Of a stretch of DNA of 64,000 bases, positions 1 to 29,000 are shown piece after piece. The stretch comes from Pholis gunnellus. Taxonomy: Eukaryota; Chordata; Actinopteri; Perciformes; Pholidae. The first letter of the stretch is position 1, and each line of letters starts with the position of its first letter. Position numbers and translations under genes: made by a program. The notes under the pieces are model-generated. The model did not search any database. It saw nothing but the letters and a program-made list of their open reading frames with translations, and had not been told where the DNA came from. The DNA lies in assembly GCA_910591455.2 (NCBI GenBank), contig OU342804.1:16340133-16404132 (forward strand), written 5' to 3'.

Positions 1-459
1 CTTCCTTGCAGATCTTTTGCATTTTCTGCCTGATCTCTAATGTTCTCCCCCCGTCATTCTCTTCCTTCTTTGGTCTCCGTCCTGATGTCCTCTGCACCCT
101 CCCATTCCTCTACCTACATCTCCTTCTACCCCATCCTTAATTTCCTCAGCTCCTCTTTTCTCTTCTCTCATCATTTTTACAACCTTCTTTTACGCCTTAC
201 ACCTTAAACCCTCCTCATTCTCCTTTCTTTTCCCTTACACCCTCCTCCAGTCACTTCTCCAGTCTCCTCTCTTGCATCTGTAGCTGCTCTTCTCTCCCTC
301 GATCCACTTTTTAAATCCTCCTGCCCCCTGTATTTCCCTGCCTACCACCTCCCTCTTTCTCCTCTTTTAATCTTCTGTCCTTTCCTCCCTCCCTTGGCTC
401 TTCCAGATGTTACACTGTGGCCCTTGGGATCACTAGTGAAGTTAGACCTCGTGCATACA

Positions 460-461
<2 letters not shown>

Positions 462-516
<55 letters not shown>

Positions 517-524
517 GTGTGTGT
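462..524. repeat. (TG)n microsatellite
   Basis: About 31 TG units with one C interruption. Confidence 0.95.
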
Positions 525-762
525 TACTCTATGTGGATACATATGTCTGAATATCGTTGCATGTGTGCCTTTGTACATGCATAGCATATTTCTGTTCATG
601 TGTGTCCGTGCAACAATGCGCGTGTGCTGTATTAATACATCCCATTGATCAGAGCAGGACCCCTGACAGTCATCATCCCTGAGAACCATCTGGCCGACGC
701 CTGACGCTCCCTCACCCAAACACAAGCTGACACCCTATTAATCTGCTTCCGCCATGTACATA

Positions 763-824
763 TGTGTGTGTGTGTGTGTATGTGTGTGTGTGTGTGTGTA
801 GGTGTGTGTGTGTGTGTGTGTGTG
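763..824. repeat. Interrupted (TG)n microsatellite
   Basis: Three TG blocks separated by TATG and AGG interruptions, typical of an ageing microsatellite. Confidence 0.9.
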
Positions 825-1270
825 CACGCGCTTATGTTTAAGTGTGTGTGAATGAATGAATCAGTGAGAGCGTGTGGAAGAGAGAGTGTGTAAGAGGTTA
901 TGTGCAGAGTATGCGTTAACGTTTTTGCCATGTCCATGTTTCTGTGTACGTGTATGCGTGTGTGTGCGTGCTCCAACTCCAAACCGTGCACACACATACG
1001 AATGTGTACACACACCACTCCACCATCCGCCAACAACAGCCGGAGCTGAAGGGAGCTGAAGGGTGCTTGGAAATTAAGGTTATTACACAAATTGAGCCAT
1101 ATGGTCTAAATATTTCAGAGCTGAAATTTACTAGGCAATAAAAATGGCCCCTACCTCGGTAATGGTGTAAATTACAGCTTAACCACCAGCGCTAATGATG
1201 TCCTTCTGTACACCCCGTAACCAACCGTACATGAAGGACACATTGTTTAAAAAATACCCCAGGAAAAGAA

Positions 1271-1301
<31 letters not shown>

Positions 1302-1401
1302 GAGAGGAGAAGGAAAGAAGGGATGGGAATAGAGGAGGAAGCATGAACTAAACAGGAGTAAGAGGGAAGTGAAAGAGGTGAGGAAAGAAGAGAGATGGAG
1401 G

Positions 1402-1432
<31 letters not shown>
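1271..1432. repeat. (GA)n purine-rich tract
   Basis: Two near-pure AG runs (1271-1307 and 1403-1432) joined by a purine-rich stretch; a mirror-repeat composition capable of triplex (H-DNA) structure. Confidence 0.85.
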
Positions 1433-1434
<2 letters not shown>

Positions 1435-1542
1435 AGCAGCATGTTTACAATCTGTTAGTTTACCATTAAGAGGCCGTCAGAGAGTGCGGGACAGCGAGGG
1501 CCAGCCGGCGAACTGTGTCTCAACGCCAACATGAGGTTTCAT

Positions 1543-1544
<2 letters not shown>

Positions 1545-1576
<32 letters not shown>
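1545..1576. repeat. (TG)n microsatellite
   Basis: Near-pure TG run of about 16 units in the first intron. Confidence 0.9.
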
Positions 1577-1578
<2 letters not shown>

Positions 1579-1929
1579 TGTGTCACCTGTCAGAATGTGT
1601 GTATTTAGGCATGCGCAGTTGGGAGATGTTTAAAAGTATGCACATGTTATCAGAATATGTGGTGTGTACTTGGACATGAATGGTCTGCAGGTGTGTTGAA
1701 TGATTAGATTTGGACAAACAAGTAACAGCGTTAAAAATAGGGTTTGAACACATAGTATGAATACAGATGCAGAGTTTGGGAATACTGTATGTTGGTATGT
1801 GTTTCAGAGTGACTTGTGAGCATCACTAAAGGACTGAGAATAGCTCAGCTGGCGTGTTTCCAGGTTGACACACAAGTGAGCTAACCTGAAGTAAGGAAGT
1901 ACTGGATACAATTAGGGAAATATACTTAA

Positions 1930-2110
1930 TTTGCTTTCTTGTTGAGCGTTAGATGAGAAGATCGACGCAATCTGTTGGATAGATATGAGGCTGCAGCTAG
2001 TTAGCTTAGCTTAGTTTAGCTTAGTTTAGCTTGGGTAAAGACGAGAAGCAAAGAGATACCACTAGCCTGGTTCTTTCATAGTCTTTTATAAATCCTTTGT
2101 TTAATCCGTA
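1930..2110. repeat. Degraded interspersed repeat (teleost family)
   Basis: Contains gttagatgagaagatcga, then tagttagcttagcttag and gctagcctggttct-like order (agcttgggtaaagac ... actagcctggttct). This word order is one I recognise from a common fish interspersed repeat of unknown autonomous partner. It is diverged and probably 5'-truncated. Confidence 0.5.
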
Positions 2111-2364
2111 CAAAGCAGAAGTGACTATTTCTTTGCCAATGACTTTCTTGGGTCTACACTGATACCTGGCAACCTCACACTAGCAACAAGACTCTCAGCA
2201 AAAAAGCATATTTCCCAAAACGTCCAAGAATTCCTTGAAGATTTATCTTCAATACACGTCTAATGGAGACACAAAAAAGTGATCAACCAGTGGTATAGCA
2301 ATCATCTCCATTAATTTGGAATCAGAATGTTAAAACTAAAATAAACATTGTTGACTCAATTCAT

Positions 2365-2880
2365 CAGTAGCCGTGTTTCCAACCACGCTTTTATGTGCAT
2401 TTTTAAGTATCTCATTAAAAAAGCTGTATATAAACGGTAAGATTTGATCAAACTTACTCAACTGTGAAAAAAAGTGTTTACACTCATTCAAGGTGTTTTT
2501 TGCATTTGTCGAAAAAGAGTCGATGTGTTAAATGGGATATGGAAATGCCCTGGCCAAATGAAATCAGAAGTAACAAACATTTAATTCACATGACACAGGA
2601 CTGAAGATCTCTCTCCATTTTCCTCTTGTAAAGGGGTTAGACATGAGTGTGTGTATAAAGTAGCCTACAGCGCCAACTTTTGACTAAACTATGCTGTAGC
2701 CGAGCTTATTTTCTCCAAACCATTTGATGGAAACGAGCCGAATTCAAATTTTTTTGACAGTAAAAATTCGCTTGACATTTTAATGGAAATACATCTATTT
2801 ACTTGCAGTGTTTCCTTGTGTTTTCTATGTTTGCAACACATTTCTGAACTACACAGAGGTGCTTTTCTCATTTGCTTGTG
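2365..2880. repeat. Possible degraded DNA-transposon-like repeat
   Basis: The words gtgtttccaaccacg near the left end, atttgatggaaacgagc inside and gcagtgtttcc near the right end recall the 'tttccat / atggaaac' elements of fish. The ends are partly inverted. No transposase remains. Confidence 0.3.
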
Positions 2881-3987
2881 TTTTGTCTACTTGCATGTTT
2901 TTTAAGTTGCAGTCCATTGACCTCTCTCAGCCACCATAGTTTTGTTTGCATCATGAAGATCTGGATATAGTATAATAAAGATGTGAAAGAAAAATATTTT
3001 GCTATCAGTACTTGACAGTATGTATTTAAATTAGGCTGACGTGTTTTAGCCCGGTTAAATCTGTAAATAGAATAAGTTGTGTTGTGGCCTGGAAACAGGA
3101 TTGGGAAACAGCTTTATTCCTTCACTTGTTGCTTTTTGCACACTTTTACTTTCAGTTTTCCTCTTTGTGACGCTTAACCACCGAAGAGACGGAGCTGAGG
3201 ATAGAGGGTGGTCTAAGAAATAGGAACGTCGAGGCTTTGCCCTTGCTCTCAGTGACACCCTTTAACAAATGAGGGAGACAAAGGAGTGGAGACAGGAGTG
3301 CAATGCAGAGTTGAGTGCACAGAGGGTGAGAGGGATGAGGAGGTTGAGAGGGGAGAATATAGGTGAAGAGACGAAGGAAGGATTAGAGGAGAGAATAAGG
3401 AGACTTGGATGCAGAGTTCGTTGGGCCCTCGGCCTATCAGACCCCTTAGTTCGAGGTCTCCAACTCTGATTGGAGGGCTCTTAGCATTCTGCATAAACAG
3501 CCAAATAATCAGACTGCAACACTCCCTCTTCACCTCACTGCAATCTTTCTCTCCGTCTCCTCATCGTATTCACAACTCCTCCTTCTGCTCAGTTCTCCCT
3601 CCATCACTAAATACATTTCCATCTGGGGTTTCTATAGCTCTGTCACAAATTACAGTTTTTATGTTATTCTTATCCATCTTTACCCCCCTCCATTCCCTCT
3701 TCGTCTTTCTCCCTCTCTCAAGTGATTTTTTTTCAGTTTATATTCTCCTACTTCCTCTTCCTCCTTCTCTCATTGTGCTCTCTCTCTCTCTCTCTCTCGC
3801 TCTCTCTCTCCGTAATGACAGGTTGTGTGTTATTGTGTGTCTGTCTGTGAAGAGGCCACACCATCCAGTGTAGTGCTCTCCACTTGTCTTAATGGATGTT
3901 TAGTGGAGCAACTGCGATGTGATGGTCATCACTTTAGAGGAATGCTGAGTGTGAGTGCTTATAAGAGGAAAGGGGGAACGTGTGAGC

Positions 3988-3990
3988 GTG

Positions 3991-4037
<47 letters not shown>
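3988..4037. repeat. (TG)n microsatellite
   Basis: About 25 TG units, with C interruptions at the left end. Confidence 0.9.
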
Positions 4038-4040
<3 letters not shown>

Positions 4041-4406
4041 TTTTGAAAGTGGGCTTTACTTTTGACTGTAGTCTGGAGGAGGCTGTTGTGTTTTTGTTTC
4101 TCTTTCATACATGTAAACCTTTAGTTATTGATGTATGCAGTACAAATTGGCCTCCAGGATAATGCAAGTCAAAGTGGTTTAGTGAAAATTCTTCATTGCA
4201 TTAAATGTGACTTCAGTTCAGCTTAGTTTTACTTCAGTTTGATTCCCCTATTTTTTTTTATACAAAATAGATAAATAAATAAAACAAATCTTGGATGCAT
4301 AGATAAATACATTCTCACTCATTTAATTTTTAGGAGATATCTGTGGATTTTAAGCACAGTGTTCCATTACTACTGTCCACTGGTCTTTAGCCACATCTCT
4401 CTCTCT

Positions 4407-4411
<5 letters not shown>

Positions 4412-4446
<35 letters not shown>
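4412..4446. repeat. (CA)n microsatellite
   Basis: About 17 AC units preceded by a short CT run. Confidence 0.9.
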
Positions 4447-4450
<4 letters not shown>

Positions 4451-4935
4451 TATGCATATCTACACACCAAATATGCTGTTCCTGGGGTCTAGAGCCGCCA
4501 AAAACAATCATGGCTGTCGGTGTGAAGTGGGCTTGCCTGTTCCAGACCCCCTGCAGCCTCTCTCTAAGTCTGTGCTGGCCACAGAAAAAACACATGCCTA
4601 ATGGCACTCTGTGAGTGTGCTTCTGTATGTGTGTGTGCGTGTCGCACGATCGTCTGTGTGTGTCAGGGTTTGTCTAAGGCACACTGACTAGCAGGGACAC
4701 CCACGCAGGGCATTTGCAAACAGACATAGGGCAGTTGTTCCAGCAGCATTGAATTAGGCATGCACACATAAATACGTACACACACACGCACACACAAACT
4801 TGGCTTGAGAGCTTGGCATGGGGCGCAAAAGAGCAGCGTGTGGTGTACTGGCTCACCTCAGAAACCTTCGAAAACAATTACTGCTCTCGCAGGGCTGGTC
4901 AGGGCACAGCTTGTGCTAATAGACTGGAGTAAAGA

Positions 4936-4982
4936 CCTGAATTGAATTGATTTGAATTGAGCTGAATTGACTTGAATTGGAG
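4936..4982. repeat. Short tandem array of gaattg-type units
   Basis: ctgaattgaattgatttgaa followed by further gaattg copies: several imperfect 5-11-bp units. Confidence 0.6.
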
Positions 4983-7317
4983 CTTTTCTGATCATGGCAT
5001 GTTTGACCACACACTGAAAGAACTGAGGCACATAAAGAAGGTGAAACAGCGGGGTGCTTTATTATCTCTCCACGACTTAATATGACAGAGCAGAGAGGCC
5101 AGGGAAGGCCTGTGAACAGAAACATCCCGATGGCAGACCAAGCGGACCCCAATCACCTATCATTAGGCATGGATCTTTCATGTATGTTCTTAGGCACTCA
5201 CTTTACTTTTACCTGTGCGTCTGTGTGTGAGACAAAGAGAGAGAGAGAGAGACAAGAGAGAGAGCGTGTGTGTGTGTGTGTGGGTGTGTGTGTGCGCGTG
5301 CATGCATGTGTGTAGCCATATGCTAATGTTGGTCCGTCTCTCTGTCTCTGTCTCTCTGCGGGGCCCAGTGCTGGGGCCATTGTGAGATAATCAGCATAAT
5401 TCTTTTGACAAATACACATGGTTATTCTTAATTAGTATCACACACTGTCCCCCCGGCCGCACCATGCCTCTCCACCTGAATATCACACACACACACACAC
5501 AGCTGTGCACTTGCTAGGGACACACGGGTACAAAAAAAGATGCATGCAGATGTGGGCTTGTTAGGATACATGCAAATGCACACAAATAAACACAGATACC
5601 AATATATTTGCTCACGGAGCACACATACACACTGACCCTTTTACATAGGCTACACATGCAGAAACGCACACACTTTCCAGAGGACCCCTGCTTTAGCTCA
5701 GCCCACACACCAAAGAGAAGACAGAATGAGGAAATAAAAGATTGAATAAATTGCTTGCCCTCGATGCTAAGTTGTGTTGAACCATGTAAGATCTGAGGGC
5801 CCTTTAATGTATAAATTAGTGACACCTCTCCCGGTCTCTTCTCTTCGTTCCCCATCATTGTCTCCATTTCTCTCCCTCTGTCTTGTTTACACTTTCTTTC
5901 CTTTACATCTGTTCAAATCTCTCTGAACCCTCCCTCATCGCTCTCTCTCTCTCGCTCTTGACTTCTTGCTCCCTCTCTGTTCTTTTGCTTTTGGCATGAT
6001 TAACTAGTTACTTTGATCATCCACACACATGTTCACTGACTTTAGGTTGACGAGAACCTTTCGCTTTCATATTTTACACTGTAGCTATTCATGTGGTCTT
6101 CATAGGTTGGCCATTTTTCCAAAACAGAAACACAACCATTTATCAAAAGCCGTTTTTGCTGCTACTCTTGGTTGATCATTGCAGCCATCATTTTGCTGAA
6201 ATGTAAAATCCTTCACTAGAACCAGGTCTATTTATTACAGCAAAAGTGTAAATACCTACTGCCAAATTGCAATATAGCTCTATCCCCACAATTGGTGCTG
6301 AAACATCCAAAATGAAACAGCCATTTAATAGCTATGTTTAGTATTGCACACATCAAGGTCAGTTGCTCTATACATAAAGTGCAAATATAAGGTTGGGAAA
6401 TTGTATTCCAACTGTGTGGTCTTTTTTTCTATTTTCTATACTGTTTACCTTCACAACAGTGGATTGTTGGATATTGAATTTACCTTCTTCATAATTCTGT
6501 TAGTCATGTCATTTTCTCTAGTTTTGTGTGTTATAAGATACTGTGAAAGTGTTTTGTGTGTGTTTCTCTACACATGCGTATGAGAGAGAAATAGTTATTG
6601 AGGGAGCTGTTAATGTAATGTAATAGGAGTGTGTTTTAGTGTTGCACCATTTGATTACTGCCTGTCTGCGGATCTGTATGTGTGTGTTTGTGTGCTCTTA
6701 AAAGGCTGAGGTGGTGAATTTCATAGCGCTTGATTGTTGAGTGCGTGTGTGTGTGTGTGTGTGTGTTGAGTGAGTGTTAGGAGGCCGTTAATGTGGTGTG
6801 TTTCAGTGATAAAGTGTTTGAATGTATTGCCATCTAGAGGCCTGAAGCAGAGTCTCCATGCTCCTATAAAAGCTGCCAGCGCCAGATGCTGCTATTGACA
6901 ATGTGCATATGTTAACCGCTTTATAGGCCACATGCCTCACATATTTCACTGGCTTTTAAGGTAGAGAGATCTCTCATTCTCGCTCACTTAATCTGTCTCT
7001 CCCTTTTGCCACATCTATCTTTTTTTTCTCTCCCACTTTAGCTTTCTTCCATCTTTTTTTTTTTACCAATTCACTCAATCTCTCTCTGTCGTAGACTTTC
7101 TCACACTCCCCCCTCCTCCTGCTTCCCTTTTTTTTATTTCCCTCATCAGTTATTAACTTACTCACCTCTTTCTCTTTTTCATCCCTCTTTTCTAATTGTC
7201 TGTCCTACATCGCCTTACTTATGTATACTTCATTTCATTCCGATCTCTTTTTTCTTTCAACCTTTATTTCTAACTTCTACCGCCTCCTTCTCTTTCTATC
7301 TCTCTCCATCCCTGTGT

Positions 7318-7332
7318 CTCTCTCTCTCTTTG

Positions 7333-7388
<56 letters not shown>

Positions 7389-7398
7389 TCTCTCTCTC
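7318..7398. repeat. (CT)n tract
   Basis: Near-pure pyrimidine tract of about 80 bp with a few extra T residues. Confidence 0.9.
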
Positions 7399-8065
7399 TA
7401 CTGAGAAGTGCAGTGATTTGCAGGAGGATTTAGCTTGTGTCTAGGTGTCTAGGGGCTTATTAATCCTATTTTACTGTGGATGAAAAACACGTTGGCTCCC
7501 AGACATGAAAACAGTGAATACATGCATTCTGGTTGTTGTTCAGACAGTTCATCCTTGGTGCCAGGCTATGGTGATTTGTCAGGGTTTTCATTTGATTCAG
7601 CTTGAATTTGAGCTTTTTTGATCCTATTGCTGCTGCATTGAAGTGGGTTACCAGTTAATCTCTTTACATATGCTTGCTTAACTGAAAGCATACAATCCTG
7701 AACAGACATTTTTTTTTTTTTTTTAAACTGCAGACTCAACACATGAAAAAATACAGCCTCCTATGTTGTGCAATCAAACAAATATGTACACACACACACA
7801 CACACACACACAGAAACATCACTCTCATAGCGACTTTAAAGCTCACAGTCATAAACAAACAGGCAGTCCTGGAGCCTAGTGCTCCCTGACTACCATGTCA
7901 TCGCACGCCAGGGCCTTTTGAAACATCAGTGTGTCTCTTATCAATTAGTAAATGGTGTTCCCACTGTATCACAGACGCACACATACACACTGCCCCTGTG
8001 TCTGCCAGGGTGTTGGGCTGGGTCCCACTGCCTAAAGCTACTGGCAGACTCACTCCGCCTGTGTC

Positions 8066-8067
<2 letters not shown>

Positions 8068-8121
<54 letters not shown>
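8068..8121. repeat. (TG)n microsatellite
   Basis: About 27 uninterrupted TG units, 470 bp before the first visible ush2a exon. Confidence 0.95.
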
Positions 8122-8122
<1 letters not shown>

Positions 8123-8588
8123 TATAAAAGGGTGCATGTGTGACATAAACACTCAATCTGGAAGCTTTGAATTCACCCACAAGGGACGTCCGTCTGCCTG
8201 CCAGTCTCTCTCTGTCTCTCCCACTTCTCTGGTGTCTACTTACTTTACCATGGCAGAGCCTGTATGTTGAAATGTTGATATCACAATTCCCATGTCATGT
8301 CATCTTAGCTCGCCATTGTTTCAGTGTTCCTTTTCATTCCCCGTTTTTAATGAGTAATGTACGGGTTTTTATTCATGCAGGATTTGTTTGTGGAACTAAC
8401 TCGCTCACTTCTCTTGCTATGACATGCTACTCACTTTGCTCTTTCCCTCTCCATCTCCACTCTTTTTTCTGTCACCTTTTAACTTTTGCCCAATCATTCC
8501 TTTGTCTTTCCTTTTTTCTCTCCCATATCTCCTCCTGCCTACAACCACACCCTACAATCATACCTTGGTGTCTCTCTTTCTCTCTCAG

Positions 8589-23518
<14,930 letters not shown>

Positions 23519-25165
23519 GATCCCTACGTCTAATCAGGTATCGCAGTCGCAAATCAGACCTAGTTTCAAACCAAAATTGGAAAATATACATTCCTGGTAT
23601 TCGGTGTTAGCTGAGGAAAGACGGGGCTCTTAGTTAAAGTTATTTAGACAACTTAAAATGCTTGAAAAATGATTTAGAAAGTCTTGAAAATATGTTAAAA
23701 GAAATGTTCAGCATTGATGACCAATACTTGTTCTGATTATGTCCAAAATGCACTGTTATGGTTTTAATAATTAATTATGGTGTTCACTTCCAACGACCTG
23801 AGAGAAACGGGATAATAGTGGTTGTTTTACTGCAGCATTCATGTCAAACTATATTAAAACAGGTGTCTTAGCCCACTGCATGTGTGACTCCCTGTGGGGA
23901 CTAATAGTCTTAACGTGAGTAGAAGCAGGAATCAGATATGGACCCTGTCAGCTGTGATCAATTCCTTCTCAGATTAAGAACCAGATCGTATTTGACTGTA
24001 TTATGAGTCGCTGTCTCTGCTTGCCAATTGTTTAGTTTAGTTATTTAAAATGTTTTGAAATATCAGCTATAGCAGGTTTGCGTCTCACTATTTGGAATCA
24101 AACCTTTCTAGAAGTCCATTAATATCGACGGTTTCAGTCAATTAGTGCCTAGTGAGCTTTAAATACATTATCCGCAGCAGTAGTCCTTTAGCTGATGGCC
24201 TTGATGTTAGTTTTATGACAAAAAAAATGCCAACTGTTTTTTATTATTGTGTTAAAATGTGGCTGGGAATCACTGATGTGCCGTCTGATTGTTTGGATTA
24301 TGTGATGTAACTTGAAAACCCAATCTGAGATTTGTTTTTACCATATCAGTTGTTGAGGTACACTTTAAATCATGAAATGAAGCTTTGTTCAACTTGTGAA
24401 GCTAAATGTCTTTGTTTGACTTCATAGTTCAGCTGTCAGTGGAATCCAGACCCTAGAAATCAGTTTAAGAATGAAAACAAATCTCAGCTGTGTCCTGCTT
24501 TGGTGTGAAACATTGTTTAGATTTGGATTCCACAAATTGGGCCCATCATTTCACCATTTCATTTCAAGTTAAACATCATAGAAACAGTATTTATGACAAC
24601 AAGATGTTGAATTTCTGTGTGGTGTTGAGTTGTTGTGTACAAAGTTGAAGCCTACTGTATTGTTATAAAAACCTTTTCTTTTTTACACTGGCAGTATTAT
24701 TTATGGTTGTTGTAAAAGTCTTATTTATAGAGGATTCTTTGATCAATGTTTCTGTTTTTCTGAGGAACTATAAAGAATGGTTGAGAACATGTTCTTTTCT
24801 ACTTGTTTTCTTACCTTTTCTTCACTTGAAAATGATTTGAAATATCAACACATCAAGTCATGAACAGTACACTGGTCCTCAAGGCAAACACTTTTAAGCA
24901 TGACTGTGACTCCGTTATAGATTCCTTCTTTGGCTGCAGACATTTTTGTCCATTTCTTGTTTCCTATAAAGATATCAAAGTATCACTCTTTAAACATCTA
25001 TCTAGTATTTATGTCCTATAGTGTAAAACGTCAATGTAAAGTTTCATGACAGGATATTTTGATCATGTATATCCTACAATATTGTTTTATGCAACAGTTT
25101 TTTCCCACTTTTTTTAGATTAAAAAAATGAGTGCAGCCTTCAGGTCAAAAAAAGAAAGAATTAAA
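23519..25165 (+). other. ush2a: ush2a 3' UTR (extent approximate)
   Basis: AT-rich, non-coding sequence after the ush2a stop. I found no canonical AATAAA in this stretch. ATTAAA variants occur at 25118-25123 and 25160-25165 and are the nearest plausible poly(A) signals, so the end is a guess. Confidence 0.35.
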
Positions 25166-25451
25166 ACCAAAGACAGCTTCTAGCAGTTTAATATTGTTTT
25201 ACTCCATTGTTAGCAGAGATGTCAGTATTGAAAAGCAACAGTTTAAAATTAAGGACACACAAACGTACCAATTCCATGAACTTGATAATACTGATGCATG
25301 ATGACAGAAAGTCCACTCTTGAAACGTGAATATTTGTTCCATGATGAGGTTAATATGGTGCCTCAGTTTAAATATCTATTTAAAGTTGTAGGAATACAAA
25401 TCTGAAAGTGAAATATTTTTTTAGGGACACTGAACCGATTTCTTTGTGAAT

Positions 25452-25482
<31 letters not shown>

Positions 25483-26059
25483 GAACACACTTTGTGACAC
25501 AACAGAGATCTTAAGCTTAACAGACCGCTGTGCCTCAGACTGGTCCTGGTGATCTGGCGGAGGATGACGTGCTGTTCTTTTCTGCCGAGTTAGTAAAACA
25601 CAGCTGTGCCATCAGCTGCACAGATATTTAGTTACCACACACAGCCGTACCCGCCAGCACAAACACACAGCGGGCCGGTATCTCCATCAAAACTATGCAG
25701 CAGTAATTTAGTTTTGCTCCTGCGTCCCTTAAGGGAACATCAAGGCAAGTTTGAAATTAACAAACTGGCAGTAACAAGCGTGCCCTCGCTCAAGGACACC
25801 AGTCTGACAAGGGCACTTCCAAAACATTCACAGCCACATTCACAGCTATTGTCAGCCGTGGAGGGAGGGAGAGCTTGTGAAAAGAGAGCTTGTGGAGTGA
25901 TTGTAAGGGACAGTATGGCCCTGAGCTACTAACACACACACACACATACACACACACACAGGGTTTTATTAAACTCATAAATCACGATGACGACAGACGG
26001 CGTCTCAGAGAGGAGACTGTCTGAACGGGAAGGTTAGTGAAATTAAAGCGCTGGGGAGA

Positions 26060-26094
<35 letters not shown>

Positions 26095-29000
26095 CTGTGA
26101 CGCTCAAACAAAACAAAAATTGTGCACCTTGGCAGGTTATCCATACAAACCATGGGCTGAAAACTAAAAGCTGTGACTTGCAGCCTTTTTGTTTAGGTCC
26201 GTTTTATACTGAGTCTGAGGTTAAAGTCACAGTTCTTTTCATCCCACACACTTAGATTAAAACATCTCAGATCCCAAATACTTTTTTAATGTTTTCAGTT
26301 ACTCTTAATGTTGATGACATTTGCCTGGACAAATTTGAGTGAAGTTAATGTTCCTGGACGAATGTCATGTTGTTATACAATGTGTTAAAATGTACTTTCC
26401 AGCTTTGTCATAATCTTCTGAAAATAAAGGAAACGTTTCCAGTTTTGAGAGATTTAGTGAACACAGTTGTAGTTTAAATTGCATGAACATTGAGGCTCTG
26501 AAAGGTTCAATGTTACATCTGATAATGGGGTCAGCACTGTAAATGAAGTAACAACATAATGCAGCATTGCTCACATACATATTGTTAAACAATGGTGTAC
26601 GGGCGGTTCAAACAAACAGATATGTATTCTTTTTAGCTCGCTAGCATCTGGCTGTAATATAATGTAAACGTAGCCAGAGAGGGACAGACAGATCTTCAGA
26701 AGACAGACAGACAGTTATGTGCTGAAATAGACTTTAAACTTTATATTTTTATATAAAATAAACACTAGTAATTTACTTTAGTATTAGTCCTAATAGTGCA
26801 AGTGCAAATGCAGTTAGGTCCATAAGCACGGTAATATCAATATAGGCATTTTATGATTATCGACAATATGTAATGACAACAGTGTAGGTATCGACACACA
26901 TTAACACACATCAATGCATCCACATCAGGATTTTGTTTTGAGTATGTACGTCTACTTTTCAGACAGTTAATAAGTGTATAAAAATGTACATCTTTGTACA
27001 GGCAGGGACCACACGGCCAGTTGAAATGATAAGCAATGTGCTAAAAACAACTTTAAAGAAGGGAATATAGCTGCTGGATTTGGCAAATTATAATTTACAT
27101 TAATATATTTGCCTTTTTTTTTTTAACAGTCAGAAATGTTTACAGTTGTCCCCACAATGATTACAAAAAAAGTACCGTAGATCAAGAGCGGGCTTGATTT
27201 CTTGTTTTCTCACGGGGGATGTGATGGTTTAAGCAGTAAAGAAGCAGGTTTAGCTCACAAAATGAATAATTAAGGTTGCTGCCATTCAACTTTCAGCTTT
27301 CCTTTTAGACCTTCACAACTATATCATAACCAAGATGGACTTTCTTCATCTATGTCAAGATTATGTACAATTTACAATAGATTAGAACAGAATCTAATAT
27401 GAACTGTAATGCCAATGGATTCAAGTGACCACTCGTACAATCTGATTTGGCCTGGTGTAAATCTATCGGGACTCAGTTTTACCCAAAGCCAGAGTGGACA
27501 GGTCCGTTGTGTGGCACCACAGTCTTCACAAGCCTTTGGTCAAAATCCTTTTCAATGAAAACACACAAACTAATAACCGTCAAACAAGTTAAATAAGGCA
27601 CTGCAACAGTCATCCAAAACAAAACAAAGACACGTAAAAATCTGGTTCAACGGGAGTAAAGTGATGTAGTTCACCAGGTCCTTGTATTGAGTTGAGGTGT
27701 AGTTATATTGTGATACTGTAAAAAAATAAAATATATAAATAATAAGAATAATTAGTGTGATCTTGCACAGGCACCACTGTGAAAACAGACTGAATTTAGT
27801 TTGTCTTTTTCTAGCTGAATTATGAATTATTTCTCTCGGTTTAGACATCGAGCAAAAGGTTCTCATACAACACCACAGAAGCGTCAATTGTTTCAAACTC
27901 ACATTTACAAATGTTTTGTGAGAATTCCTCAAATTGCTGCGTTGGGTTGGATGGCAGACATTTTGGCTCGTCACAGCAGTAAAAGCACAGGTGTATTGAT
28001 AACACTAAAAACTTCTGCATTCCATTGAGCGGAGCTGGATTCAGGCTCCAGGTTGTGTGCGTGCTGGCTCACTGTCATGGCTTTCTGGGACACTCGATGG
28101 AAACAAGTCATCACTAATGACATTTGTTTCACCTGTGCGTTTCCTGTCAGCCTGTGACGAGTCAAATGCCCGAACACACACACACACACACAACAGTTCT
28201 TCTTTTAGCGTTGTTGAGGAGCAGCGAGGCTATTATGCGACTGCTACAGTGTACGTTAACGCAATGGGCCTGGAACTTGTAACGGTACATTTCAAATAGC
28301 CAGCTGCGGCTTTTTGTGTCACTGCTTCAATAATAAAAACCATCGAGTCTCCGGCTGCAGCGAAGTGGATACACGTTAGGGTTCAAGTAGCTGCCAAAGG
28401 TTCCGGCTCGGGCAGATTGCACATGTTGTCAGAGATACTTCACATGATGGTGAGTTTTTGAAAGGGGCCTAAATCCTTTTTGACGAATCTGAAACGCTGA
28501 AGCGATTAATCGGTTAATTGTTTGGTCACTCACAACAACAAAAATGGTAATTTACACAAATATCAAATGTAGGAATTTGCATCTTTTTTTTGGTTTTGTA
28601 TCTTTGTAAAATTAATACTTTTGTGATGAGTATTTTTTTGATATGGTTTTGACAATGACAGACATTGTTAGCTGTTAGCTTTCTGTTTAAAAGCAGATGT
28701 AGAAGTAAGCTTGAATGATTTACGTCAGGTTCTGAACAAACTAATTCTCATCAGACTGTACGTCAATAAAACAGTTTAAATATTTTATAAAAGTACAAAC
28801 TGTGCCTTTTGTAAATTCCTTTTTGTATTTTCCATTTTTTTCCCATTATCTGTTTAAGGGTCTCATTAGATAAAGCGATCATTACATAGATTAACCCTCG
28901 TTCTATTACTAGTACTGTGCTTGTGTTTTTTTAATCATTCTAATTCGCCTGAACCTCGATGAGTTAATGAAACAAGCTTTACATCGCTGGCTTAACACTT

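Larger units (their letters stand above)
1..8588 (+). other. ush2a: ush2a intron upstream of the first visible exon
   Basis: No exon can be supported here. The first acceptor with usherin coding downstream is the CT-rich tract ending in AG at 8587-8588. The stretch holds many TG, CA, CT and GA microsatellites, a degraded interspersed repeat near 1930-2110, a second possible one at 2365-2880, and islands of ordinary sequence (about 1440-1540, 5360-5460, 6600-6960) that could be conserved non-coding DNA. The preceding usherin exon must lie left of position 1. Confidence 0.8.

Noticed and set aside
4500..4620. Possible ush2a exon with a PNG-like codon string (cctaatggc)
   Set aside because: No frame around it gives FN3 residues, there is no matching acceptor/donor pair, and the local frames stop within a few codons.
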